Origin: Ornithobacterium rhinotracheale
GTDB taxonomy: Bacteria > Bacteroidota > Bacteroidia > Flavobacteriales > Weeksellaceae
NCBI RefSeq assembly: GCF_004088395.1
Contig: NZ_CP035107.1
Location: 1,131,001 to 1,195,000, forward strand
DNA: 64,000 nucleotides
Reading direction: 5' to 3'
The notes beneath the pieces were generated by a model. The model saw only the letters and a list, made by a program, of their open reading frames with translations, was not told the origin of the DNA and did not search any database. Made by a program: the position numbers and the translations under genes. Shown here one piece after another: positions 8,720-18,804 of this stretch; the first letter of the stretch is position 1; each line of letters opens with the position of its first letter.

Positions 8720-9544
8720 TTATCCATAATAAGTTTCTAAGGAATTGACTAATTGATTTAAAAATAAGGTTCTTGAACCTGAACGACTTTTCATACGGTG
8801 AAAAGTATGATGAATATCTTGTAATTCAATCTTAAATAAAGCTTGACGAGTTACGGCGATTTTATTTAAACTAATTTGTCCGCTTGAGATGGCTTTTGCC
8901 GCATGTAGTGCATAGATAAGCTCGACTAGAGCAGCTTTACTTTCTGTCCAATGAATTGAGCGATGGTTTTCATTGGCTATTTTATCAAATTGTGTGGTTG
9001 TACGAAAATGAAGATACTCATAAAATAATTCTCTACCAATAATCCGAGCAGTCAAATAATCGTAGTAAGTTGAAAATCGTCGATCTAAATCAAAAGCGTG
9101 ATTTTCTAATCCTTCTTGAAAATTAAAAGAAGACCTTAAAAAATATTTATGGTCTTCGTCAGTTCTACCAGAGTGATAGTAAATATAGAAAGGATTTGTT
9201 TTTAGAAAATGGTTATGCCTGCTTTTTAATCGTTTTTTCTCTTTAGCAAAATAGTCTTCGTAAATTTTGCCCTTTGTAGTAGGACGAATGATTTCCATTT
9301 TGTAAATACGATTGTAATACATCAGCTTTCCATAAATATGAGGTTTGATGTTTCTGAAGAAATGAATCTCTTCTTGTTCATCATTAAATCCTCTTTCAAG
9401 GATATATACTCTTGCATCTTCTAAAACTTTGGATAAATAATGAATCATTTCCAATGCTTCAGGGATAACGGTTGCTACATCTAGTGTTACCTTTTCCTCT
9501 TCTCTGTGGATGTCTTGAAAGACTTTTTCAAAATACTGTTCCAT
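8720..9544 (-). CDS. rteC: RteC family regulator of conjugative-element excision
   Basis: The protein starting at MEQYF (about 274 residues) matches RteC in length and layout: an acidic helical N-terminus, a central FFRNIKPHIYGKLMYYNRIYKME segment, and a C-terminal winged-helix-like part (LVELIYALHAAKAIS...). In CTnDOT, RteC activates excision genes in response to the RteA/RteB cascade. Neither those regulators nor xis genes are nearby, so here it is probably an orphan. An upstream in-frame ATG at 9589 adds 15 residues that do not look like the family. Confidence 0.82.
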   Translation of the reverse strand: MEQYFEKVFQDIHREEEKVTLDVATVIPEALEMIHYLSKVLEDARVYILERGFNDEQEEIHFFRNIKPHIYGKLMYYNRIYKMEIIRPTTKGKIYEDYFAKEKKRLKSRHNHFLKTNPFYIYYHSGRTDEDHKYFLRSSFNFQEGLENHAFDLDRRFSTYYDYLTARIIGRELFYEYLHFRTTTQFDKIANENHRSIHWTESKAALVELIYALHAAKAISSGQISLNKIAVTRQALFKIELQDIHHTFHRMKSRSGSRTLFLNQLVNSLETYYG

Positions 9545-9634
9545 ATTACTTAAATATTTAAAATTATGTCCTACAAAATTACGGAACAATCATAAAAATT
9601 CATTAGGCAAGAAAAACATATCTTTTAACTTATA

Positions 9635-9702
9635 TTGCCTCGCCTGCACGGTGTGAGTCGGCATCCATAGAGGAGCACGCTTGCACCGTGCAGGCGAGGC
9701 AA
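9635..9702. repeat. GC-rich 19-bp perfect inverted repeat at the mobile-element/chromosome border
   Basis: The left arm TTGCCTCGCCTGCACGGTG (9635-9653) is perfectly complementary to the right arm at 9684-9702, with a 30-nt loop. Imperfect pairing extends outward into CTTATA/TATAAG. It is far richer in GC than its surroundings and lies between rteC and dnaX. It has no T-run, so it is not a classical terminator. The rest of the 9.60-9.90 kb gap holds only the dnaX promoter. Confidence 0.8.
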
Positions 9703-9888
9703 AGTTATAAGAATTTGTTCAAAAAGTAAATATGTTGTATCTTCGCTGTGTTGAGTTTCAATGAAAATCAATGAAATCAAAAGAAGTAAGTTGAGTTACT
9801 AATTCGTTACCTAAAATAAAAAAAATACTTGTAATATTTTATATTTCAACATTTTAAAGAATTAGTATGAATTTTAAAATAAAAAACC

Positions 9889-9896
9889 TATCTTTG
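9889..9896 (+). promoter_or_regulatory. -7 promoter element of dnaX
   Basis: TATCTTTG matches TAnnTTTG and lies 8 nt before the dnaX ATG, so the leader is extremely short or absent. Confidence 0.5.
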
Positions 9897-9904
9897 CTCA
9901 TACC

Positions 9905-11002
9905 ATGAGTAACTATGTAGTTTCAGCTAGAAAATACCGTCCGCAAAACTTCGAAGAAGTTGTAGGGCAGGAGGCGATTGCCACCACGCTTGAGCATGCC
10001 ATTGCATCTGAGCATTTGCCACAGGCGTTGCTTTTTTGTGGTCCGCGTGGGGTAGGGAAAACTACATGTGCTCGTATTTTGGCGCGCAGAATCAACGAAG
10101 AAAATGCCGACGAAAATACGGAAGATAATGATTTTGCTTTCAATATTTTTGAGCTTGATGCTGCGTCAAACAACTCGGTAGACGACATTCGTGGGCTGGT
10201 GGATCAAGTGCGATTCCCACCGCAAACGGGCAAGTACAAAGTCTATATCATAGACGAGGTGCATATGCTCTCGAATGCGGCTTTTAATGCTTTTTTAAAG
10301 ACTTTGGAGGAGCCGCCTGCGCACGCTATTTTTATTTTGGCAACTACCGAAAAACACAAAATCATTCCTACGATTTTGTCTCGTTGTCAGATTTTTGATT
10401 TTAAACGAATTCAAATTTCAGACATTAAAGATCACTTGCAAAAAATTGCAGAAAAAGAGGGAGTAACTTACGAAGACGATGCTCTGCATTTAATTGCCCA
10501 AAAAGCCGATGGTGCTTTGCGTGATGCACTTTCAATCTTTGATAGATTGGTCACTTTTGGACAAGGAAATTTAACACTAAAAGGCGTTGCCGAAACGCTC
10601 AATGTGCTTGATTATGATTTTTATTTTCAAGTGACCGATGCGTGTTTAGGCAATCAAATTCCTGAAGCTCTGAACCTTTTAGATGATATTTTAAAGAAAG
10701 GTTTTGATGCACAAATGTTTGTTTCTGGTTTGGGTGGGCATTTTAGAGATTTGCTCGTGGCACAAAATCCTCAAACGATTAATTTGCTAGATGTAGGCGA
10801 AAATACCAAAAATAAATATTTGGAACAAGCACAGAAGTGCACCCCTAAATTTTTAATCGATGCCATTAAAATTTGTAATCAGGCTGACATTAATTATAGA
10901 GCTAGTAAAAACCAAAGACTTACGGTGGAAATTGCGTTGATGCAGTTATGCTCGCTCACTACGCCTGATGGCGAACTTAAAAAAAAAAGTTTAAAATCTT
11001 AG
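9905..11002 (+). CDS. dnaX: DNA polymerase III gamma/tau subunit, zero-frame (short) product
   Basis: The clamp-loader ATPase has Walker A GPRGVGKT (residues 46-53), Walker B IIDEVH (115-120), the TTEKHK sensor and the SRCQ arginine finger, followed by domains II-III to residue about 350. The cysteine zinc module found in E. coli DnaX is absent, as is common in Bacteroidota. The zero frame stops at 11002 shortly after a run of ten A (10979-10988). The -1 frame continues open with a tau-like extension to 11619. Translation therefore gives a 365-residue gamma-like protein or, after slippage, a tau-like protein of about 570 residues. Confidence 0.92.
   Translation: MSNYVVSARKYRPQNFEEVVGQEAIATTLEHAIASEHLPQALLFCGPRGVGKTTCARILARRINEENADENTEDNDFAFNIFELDAASNNSVDDIRGLVDQVRFPPQTGKYKVYIIDEVHMLSNAAFNAFLKTLEEPPAHAIFILATTEKHKIIPTILSRCQIFDFKRIQISDIKDHLQKIAEKEGVTYEDDALHLIAQKADGALRDALSIFDRLVTFGQGNLTLKGVAETLNVLDYDFYFQVTDACLGNQIPEALNLLDDILKKGFDAQMFVSGLGGHFRDLLVAQNPQTINLLDVGENTKNKYLEQAQKCTPKFLIDAIKICNQADINYRASKNQRLTVEIALMQLCSLTTPDGELKKKSLKS
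10979..10988 (+). promoter_or_regulatory. Candidate -1 frameshift site in dnaX (A10)
   Basis: Ten consecutive A form zero-frame codons AAA AAA AAA AGT. A -1 slip gives AAG TTT AAA and joins the long downstream frame. Complementary TTCGGC and GCCGAA segments downstream (about 11006 and 11040) could form a stimulatory hairpin. A one-base sequencing error in the homopolymer would give the same picture. Confidence 0.55.
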
Positions 11003-11619
11003 CTTCGGCTTTCTTTAATAATTTAAGTACTAAACTTGCCGAAAATACGCCTAAACCTAAAGCTGAAAAACAAAAAGATCAATCTTTACTCAATAGGGAT
11101 AAAAAACCGATTATTTCTGCAAGACCAAAGAATGCGGTATTTGGGATTAAAGCAGAACTCCAAAAAATAGAGGAGAAAGAACGCGAACGCGAAGAAGCTA
11201 AAAAAGTAGTTTTAACGGAGGAGAATAAAGGCTTGCCAAAAGATGAATTTTCTGAAGATCAGTTTGAAACTTTCTGGAATAATTATTTAACTAAGCTTGA
11301 AAGTAAAGATGAATCGCTGTATAACATCATCAAAATGGCACAATGGAAAATAGAGAATCAAGAAAATATTTCATTGAGTTTCTATTCTGAAACCATGGCG
11401 GTGAAGTTTGAAAATGTGAGAGATGAGCTCATCAATGAATTAAGGCAATCGCTAAATAATTATTATGTAAACATAAACAAAAAAGTGATTGATGATGTGC
11501 CACAAAAAATGCATATCAAAACTCGCCGAGATGTCTTTAATGATATGGTAAAAGAAAATCCGCTGATTGAGGTTTTACACCAGAAATTTTTGCTCGATAT
11601 CGACAATATGCCTGATTAA
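11003..11619 (+). CDS. dnaX: DnaX C-terminal (tau-like) extension in the -1 frame
   Basis: The frame is open from the A10 run (10981) to 11619. It encodes a basic/charged linker (KAELQKIEEKEREREEAKK) and a compact C-terminal domain (DQFETFWNNYL ... DVFNDMVKENPLIEVLHQKF) that is usual at the end of flavobacterial DnaX. There is no good start codon until an internal position near 11233, which would cut off the linker. Expression as part of DnaX by -1 frameshifting, or a sequence error, is therefore more likely than a separate gene. In tau this region binds the polymerase and replicative helicase; in this phylum that is inferred. Confidence 0.8.
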
Positions 11620-11621
11620 AA

Positions 11622-12119
11622 ATGACTGAAGAATTACAACTTGCACATCACCAAGTCACCAACGATTCGCACGGAAAATCTATTGTTTTGGTTTTAAATC
11701 ATGTGCAATCTCCCCAAAATATAGGGCTTATCATTCGCACGGCAGAAGCCATGGGTGTGCAAAAAATATTTGTGATTTCTGAGCAATTTTCAGAGCTTAC
11801 GCCCAAAATAAAACGCCTAACTCGCAGTACAGAAAAATATATTTCCATAGAATTTTCTACGGAAATAATACCCGTTATTCAATTATTGAAAAATCAGAAT
11901 TTTAGCATTTTTGCTTTAGAAAAAACTTCGCAAAGTGTAGATTGTAAAACATTTAGCCCCAAATTTCCTTGTGCCATCGTCGTAGGAAATGAGAAAAATG
12001 GAGTAGAAGAGGAGGCGTTGAAATTATGCGATACGCATGTGCATTTGACCATGTATGGGAAAAACACCTCGCTCAATGTGGCGGTGGCAACGGGCATGCT
12101 ACTTCACGAATGGGTATAA
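11622..12119 (+). CDS. TrmH/SpoU-family RNA 2'-O-methyltransferase
   Basis: This 165-residue SPOUT methyltransferase has motif 1 NVQSP-type HVQSPQNIGLIIRTAEAMG (residues about 27-45), motif 2 IVVGNEKNGVEEEAL and motif 3 SLNVAVATGMLLHEW. It follows the dnaX extension by 2 nt and is probably cotranscribed. It modifies a tRNA or rRNA ribose; the target cannot be decided from sequence. A terminator follows. Confidence 0.85.
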   Translation: MTEELQLAHHQVTNDSHGKSIVLVLNHVQSPQNIGLIIRTAEAMGVQKIFVISEQFSELTPKIKRLTRSTEKYISIEFSTEIIPVIQLLKNQNFSIFALEKTSQSVDCKTFSPKFPCAIVVGNEKNGVEEEALKLCDTHVHLTMYGKNTSLNVAVATGMLLHEWV

Positions 12120-12123
12120 AAAA

Positions 12124-12155
12124 ACTCGGAAAAATTAATTCCCGAGCTTCTTTTT
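12124..12155. terminator. Intrinsic terminator between the convergent methyltransferase and hexosaminidase genes
   Basis: CTCGG and CCGAG arms with an AT-rich inner stem are followed by CTTCTTTTT. It serves the plus-strand gene. Confidence 0.7.
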
Positions 12156-12172
12156 AAGGATGGCTGTGTTAT

Positions 12173-13852
12173 TTATTGTTGAAAAAAGGTTTTCTCGTAA
12201 TTCACATTCATTTGATCGTACAACTTTTTCAATGATTGCATTCTTTGCTTAAAGTCGTTATAATCTTTTTTATTTAGCTGAGTCCAAACTACTTCTGAAA
12301 GTGCCCCCATGCGAGGTACCGCCATGTACTCTACTTGTGCAGAAGTCGGGATATACTCTGTCCACACATTGGCTTGAGCCCCCCAAATGTATTTTTTCTG
12401 CTCTTCTGTAAGTTCTTTAGGCTGAGGATTGTATGAGTAAACTTCTTCCACGGTCGTTAAGCAACAAATCGCAAATGGAGTTTGTGTATCTCTATCTTTT
12501 TCAGTTTGGTAGTGGTCAAAATATACATAATCACCAGGAGTCATAATCACTTTGTGATTTTGTTTTGCCGCTGCGATTCCGCCCTCTTCGCCACGCCAGC
12601 TCATCACAGTAGCGTTTGGAGCAAGTCCACCTTCTAGAATTTCGTCCCAGCCGATGATTTGGCGACCTTTAGAGTTTACAAATTTCTCAACACGATTGAT
12701 GAAATAACTTTGTAGCTTTTCCTCTTTGGTGTGTTTTCTTCCGTCGAATTTATTAGGCTCAGTATCATCTTTTAAACCTAATTTCAGGATTAAGTCCTGT
12801 GCCTGTTTGCTTTCTTTCCATTCTTTTTTAGGAGCTTCATCACCACCGATGTGGATATATTCGCTTGGGAAAATATCCATAACCTCTGTCAAAACATCTT
12901 CTATGAATTTAAATGTTTCTTCTTTCGGAGCTAGAATTTGAGGGAAAACACCCCACCATTTTCCAACTTCGTAAGGTCCCGTTCCGTTTCCCAACTCAGG
13001 GTAGGCAGCCAGTGCAGCCAACATGTGCCCAGGCATATCGATTTCTGGAATCACTGTAATGTGGCGATCTGCGGCATATTTTACAATATCTCTTGCTTGG
13101 TCTTGAGTATAGAAACCTCCGTATTTTTTACCATCTCCTTTAAATGTTTCATCTTTTAAACCAGAACCTGGGAAATGTTTTTTAATCGCAGTTTCAGCAC
13201 GATACGCCCCGACTTCTGTAAGCTTTGGATATTTTTTAATTTCTAATCTCCAACCTTGGTCTTCGGTTAAATGCCAGTGAAATTTATTCATTTTGTGCAA
13301 AGCCAAAAGGTCGATGTATTTTTTGATGAAATCCACTGGGAACATATGGCGGCCAACATCGAGGTGCATTCCGCGGTAAGCAAAACGAGGTTCATCTTTG
13401 ATTTCTACAGCAGGAAAATATTCTATATTTTTCTGATTATGAACTAATTGTCTCAATGATTGAATGCCATAGAAAATTCCTGTAGAAGTGCTTGCAGTAA
13501 TTTTTACATTTGAGTCATTGATGCTTAAAGTATAAGCCTCTTCGCCCTTTACGGAAGGATCAATCACCAAATGAATTCCGCTAGCTTGATTAGGTTCAGC
13601 AACACTCAATTTTAGATTGGTGGCTGTTTTCAAATAATCTTTCAAGAAATCAGCTTCTTTATTGAGTGATTTTGGCGCAAAAATTTTGACTTTATTATTG
13701 AGAACAAAGCCACCATTTTTAATTAAAATTTCATTGGGCTCAGGAACAATCGGGTAGTCTGCCTTTGTGTTTTGCAAATTGCCCAACGATTGTTGTGTAG
13801 CGCAAGATGCCATAAGCCCTAAGCATCCGGCTAGTAAAAGATTCTTTATCAT
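12173..13852 (-). CDS. Beta-N-acetylhexosaminidase, GH20 lipoprotein
   Basis: The 559-residue protein begins with a lipoprotein signal (LGLMASC, Cys17), so it is likely anchored in the outer or inner membrane. A GH20b-type N-domain (about 30-150) precedes the catalytic barrel (about 157-520), which carries GMHLDVGRHMF, FHWHLTEDQGWR, IPEIDMPGH and the catalytic pair Asp338-Glu339 in HIGGDEAPKKEW. It removes terminal GlcNAc/GalNAc from glycans or chitobiose. It is monocistronic: terminator and cydA terminator DNA lie on either side. Confidence 0.93.
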   Translation of the reverse strand: MIKNLLLAGCLGLMASCATQQSLGNLQNTKADYPIVPEPNEILIKNGGFVLNNKVKIFAPKSLNKEADFLKDYLKTATNLKLSVAEPNQASGIHLVIDPSVKGEEAYTLSINDSNVKITASTSTGIFYGIQSLRQLVHNQKNIEYFPAVEIKDEPRFAYRGMHLDVGRHMFPVDFIKKYIDLLALHKMNKFHWHLTEDQGWRLEIKKYPKLTEVGAYRAETAIKKHFPGSGLKDETFKGDGKKYGGFYTQDQARDIVKYAADRHITVIPEIDMPGHMLAALAAYPELGNGTGPYEVGKWWGVFPQILAPKEETFKFIEDVLTEVMDIFPSEYIHIGGDEAPKKEWKESKQAQDLILKLGLKDDTEPNKFDGRKHTKEEKLQSYFINRVEKFVNSKGRQIIGWDEILEGGLAPNATVMSWRGEEGGIAAAKQNHKVIMTPGDYVYFDHYQTEKDRDTQTPFAICCLTTVEEVYSYNPQPKELTEEQKKYIWGAQANVWTEYIPTSAQVEYMAVPRMGALSEVVWTQLNKKDYNDFKQRMQSLKKLYDQMNVNYEKTFFQQ

Positions 13853-14058
13853 ATCTATATATTTTTTGCTAAAATACGATTTTTAAATAAAATTTCGTAT
13901 GAGTATTATCATAATGCCCAAGAAAATTATGTTTTTGAATGATTTTTAATCAAGGTGTATTATGAGTATAATAGCTTATTTGATAGAAAACATTATTTAA
14001 CATAATATAAATTATAGGTTTTTTTAGAGTCTAAAATTTTGGATTAAATTGCAATCAC

Positions 14059-14094
14059 AAAAAAAAAGTGCAAAAAACATCATTTTTTGCACTT
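14059..14094 (-). terminator. Intrinsic terminator of cydA
   Basis: A 12-bp stem (AAGTGCAAAAAA) is followed on the minus strand by a run of nine T, 22 nt after the cydA stop. It closes the transcript before any second gene. Confidence 0.85.
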
Positions 14095-14115
14095 TCAGAT
14101 AAATTGTATTTTAAA

Positions 14116-15495
14116 TTATTTTGAATCGAAGAAATGAGAAATTTCCTCTTGTTGCGGTCTTTTTTCGTCCTCGCTTTCATCGTATGGTCCGTGCATGATT
14201 TTCTTGGTGAGCATGTAGATAAATAGACACAAAAGCAATAAATAAACCAAAGTAAATAATACTAATGAGAACATAATTTGATTAGCACTCACGGCTTTGC
14301 TCAAGGCATCGCTTGTGCGTAAAAGTTTATAGACTACCCATGGTTGGCGTCCCATTTCGGCTGCAAACCAGCCTACTTGGTTAGCGATTTGTGGTAAAAT
14401 CACACTGAAAACAAAAATTCTTAAAAGCCATTTTCTCTCAAATAATTTTCCTCTATACAACTGGACTGATGCGTACACGCACAGCAAAATTAAAAATACT
14501 CCAATGGCTACCATAAGGTGATAAAATTGAAAAATTGCATTGATCTGTGTTGGAATTTCATCTTGTGGAAAATCATTTAATCCCTGCACAGGTGCATTGA
14601 AATTATGGTGAGTCAAAAAGGATAACCCGCCAGGAATATAGATCCCCGTAACTTCTTGTGTTTTCTGATTTACCCAGCCCATGATGTACAAATCAGCTTT
14701 AGCATCTGCGGCATAATGCCCCTCGAGTGCTGCCAATTTTTCTGGCTGATTTTTTGAAACACCATCGGCAGTAGCATGTCCAGAAAGCAATTGTGAAAGG
14801 CTCACGATTGTTGCTACAACTAAGGCATATTTGAAAGCTAATTTAGAAATTTCCACATAACGATTTTTGACTAAATAATATGCATGTACACTTAAAACCA
14901 AAAATACTCCAGCTAAAAATGCACCTTGCCAAACATGGATAATTCTGTCTACCGAAGATGGATTAAATACCATTTCCCAGAAGTTGGTGATTTCTGCACG
15001 AGCGTCCATCCCCTCGCCCACGATTTTATAGCCTGCAGGTGTCTGCTGCCAGCTATTTGCCACCACAATCCAAATGGCAGAAAACATGGAGCCAAAGAAC
15101 ACTCCGATGGTAGAAACTAAATGCATCCAAGGCTTTACACGATTCCACCCAAAAAGCAAAACGCCCAAAAATCCACTCTCCAGTGCAAAAGCAAAAATTC
15201 CCTCGGCAGCGAGTGCACTACCAAAGATGTCTCCCACATATTTTGAATAAGTCGCCCAGTTGGTTCCAAATTCAAACTCCATCACGATTCCTGTCGCTAC
15301 ACCGAGCCCAAAAGTAAGTGCAAAAATCTTTGTCCAGAATTTGGCAAGTATTTCATACTCTTTCTTCTTAGTTCTAATATATTGACTTTCATAGATTACC
15401 ATCATAAGCCCAAGGCCAATGCTGAGCGGCGGATAAATGTAGTGAAATGCAATGGTGAATGCAAATTGAATCCTTGCTAAAATTTCGGTATCCAT
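14116..15495 (-). CDS. cydA: Cytochrome bd-type quinol oxidase subunit I
   Basis: This 459-residue, nine-helix membrane protein has haem-ligand His18 in FAFTIAFHYIYPP, a second conserved His in HVWQGAFLAGVF, and the conserved GRQPW motif after the quinol loop. The Q-loop is short, as in CioA-type oxidases. It reduces O2 with quinol at low oxygen. No cydB follows: after 21 nt there is a strong terminator and then an unrelated gene. Either cydB is elsewhere or this subunit works alone. A TAATTTTG -7 element lies upstream. Confidence 0.93.
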   Translation of the reverse strand: MDTEILARIQFAFTIAFHYIYPPLSIGLGLMMVIYESQYIRTKKKEYEILAKFWTKIFALTFGLGVATGIVMEFEFGTNWATYSKYVGDIFGSALAAEGIFAFALESGFLGVLLFGWNRVKPWMHLVSTIGVFFGSMFSAIWIVVANSWQQTPAGYKIVGEGMDARAEITNFWEMVFNPSSVDRIIHVWQGAFLAGVFLVLSVHAYYLVKNRYVEISKLAFKYALVVATIVSLSQLLSGHATADGVSKNQPEKLAALEGHYAADAKADLYIMGWVNQKTQEVTGIYIPGGLSFLTHHNFNAPVQGLNDFPQDEIPTQINAIFQFYHLMVAIGVFLILLCVYASVQLYRGKLFERKWLLRIFVFSVILPQIANQVGWFAAEMGRQPWVVYKLLRTSDALSKAVSANQIMFSLVLFTLVYLLLLCLFIYMLTKKIMHGPYDESEDEKRPQQEEISHFFDSK

Positions 15496-15517
15496 ATCTG
15501 TGTTTTTTAATCCAAAA

Positions 15518-15525
15518 CAAAATTA
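15518..15525 (-). promoter_or_regulatory. -7 promoter element of cydA
   Basis: TAATTTTG on the minus strand matches TAnnTTTG, 22 nt upstream of the cydA ATG. Confidence 0.55.
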
Positions 15526-15550
15526 AGATTAAAATTCATATTAGAATAAT

Positions 15551-15657
15551 AATTTTGTGAAATAGATTATTTCTTCTTTGCTAAAATTTATAAATCAAAT
15601 TGAAACAAAATATCTTATTTTCTTCACTTATAGAAAACTGAGCAATATCATCTAATT
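15551..15657 (-). pseudogene. Internally deleted relic of a PAP2 phosphatase gene
   Basis: Positions 15551-15635 match 60916-61000 (the 3' end and downstream DNA of the PAP2 gene) nearly base for base. Directly joined to this, 15632-15654 matches 61427-61449 inside the same gene exactly. The copy thus lacks about 430 internal bases and everything 5' of 61449. It is a decayed duplicate with no coding capacity, lying between cydA and icd. Confidence 0.8.
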
Positions 15658-15740
15658 TTGTATACTTTTTCCTCCAATGTTTGGGGTAAAATTTAGCATA
15701 TTTAGTTGATTTTTTTCTTTCAAATTAAAAATAAAAAAAG

Positions 15741-15748
15741 TAAATTTG
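15741..15748 (+). promoter_or_regulatory. -7 promoter element of the isocitrate dehydrogenase gene
   Basis: TAAATTTG matches TAnnTTTG, 30 nt before the ATG at 15778. Confidence 0.55.
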
Positions 15749-15765
15749 TAAAAATCATATTATAA

Positions 15766-17997
<2,232 letters not shown>

Positions 17998-18020
17998 TTT
18001 TTAAAAGATTTTCAATTCAT

Positions 18021-18060
18021 AAAAAGCTACTCTTTTTCAATTTAAAGGGTAGCTTTCTTT
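18021..18060 (+). terminator. Intrinsic terminator after icd
   Basis: A 13-bp near-perfect stem (AAAGCTACTCTTT with AAAGGGTAGCTTT) is followed by a T-rich tail. Confidence 0.85.
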
Positions 18061-18082
18061 CAATTTTCTTAGTGCAAATTCC

Positions 18083-18090
18083 TATATTTG
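18083..18090 (+). promoter_or_regulatory. -7 promoter element of the sugar transferase gene
   Basis: TATATTTG lies 21 nt before ATG 18111. This argues against the in-frame GTG at 18072 as the start. Confidence 0.5.
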
Positions 18091-18110
18091 TACAAATATC
18101 TCAACGATTC

Positions 18111-18701
18111 ATGCCTTTATCCAAAAAAATATTTGATTATGTTTTTGCTATAATTTTGCTAATTATACTTGCAATTCCCATGCTTTTAATTTGGATAATT
18201 GCCAGCATCGATACGCAACAAAACGGAATTTTTAAACAAAAACGAGTCGGACAAAATGCCAAACTTTTTACCATTTATAAATTTAGGAGTTTAAAGGGAA
18301 CTTACACCAATAGCGTAACCACCGAAAAATCTCATAAAATCACCCATTTTGGGCACTTTTTAATCAAAACTAAATTAGACGAAACCCTGCAATTAATCAA
18401 TATTTTAAACGGCACGATGAGTTTCGTGGGGCCACGCCCCGATGTGCAAGGCTATGCCGATGAGCTCCAAGGAGAGGACAGAATCATTCTGAAAGTAAAA
18501 CCAGGCATTACGGGCCCCGCACAGTTGGCATATAAAAACGAAAATGAGATTTTAAACCAAGTATCAGACCCGATTAAATATAATGATGAGGTTTTGTGGC
18601 CAGATAAAGTGAAAATCAATAAAAAATATGTCGAAAATTGGAATTTTAAAAATGATATACTTTATTTATTAAAAACCATTGGATTCCCTTGTTCGATTTA
18701 A
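18111..18701 (+). CDS. Sugar transferase (undecaprenyl-phosphate sugar-1-phosphate transferase family)
   Basis: About 196 residues. One N-terminal hydrophobic helix (VFAIILLIILAIPMLLIWII) is followed by the bacterial sugar-transferase domain with FKQKRVGQN, IYKFRSLKG, the conserved LDETLQLINILNGTMSFVGPRP and the KPGITGPAQL motif. Members load the first sugar-phosphate onto a polyprenyl phosphate at the inner membrane for capsule, O-antigen or protein glycans. It is isolated from other glycan genes here. ATG 18111 was chosen because the promoter overlaps the longer frame. Confidence 0.88.
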   Translation: MPLSKKIFDYVFAIILLIILAIPMLLIWIIASIDTQQNGIFKQKRVGQNAKLFTIYKFRSLKGTYTNSVTTEKSHKITHFGHFLIKTKLDETLQLINILNGTMSFVGPRPDVQGYADELQGEDRIILKVKPGITGPAQLAYKNENEILNQVSDPIKYNDEVLWPDKVKINKKYVENWNFKNDILYLLKTIGFPCSI

Positions 18702-18792
18702 TTTTGGGGGCTTTAATCGTTTCTAGATTAAATATTTACTAAATTAAATCAGGAAATAGAAAGCCAATGTTGATATATATTAATAATTTATT

Positions 18793-18800
18793 TATTTTTG
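18793..18800 (+). promoter_or_regulatory. -7 promoter element of the bamD operon
   Basis: TATTTTTG lies 4 nt before the bamD ATG. This places the transcript start at or within the beginning of the gene, so translation may be leaderless. Confidence 0.45.
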
Positions 18801-18804
18801 CAGA

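Larger units (their letters stand above)
1..9702. mobile_element. Degenerate CTnDOT-like integrative conjugative element with two R-M cargoes
   Basis: The order helicase, DUF1896, topB and RteC, all on the minus strand, is typical of Bacteroidetes conjugative transposons. Seen directly: the helicase survives as two separated pieces (1-900 and 2789-3043), TopB lacks its N-terminal Toprim part, and R-M pairs occupy both break points. No integrase, relaxase or tra genes occur in the window, but the element continues past position 1. The right boundary is inferred from the first housekeeping gene (dnaX) and the GC-rich inverted repeat ending at 9702. Confidence 0.7.
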
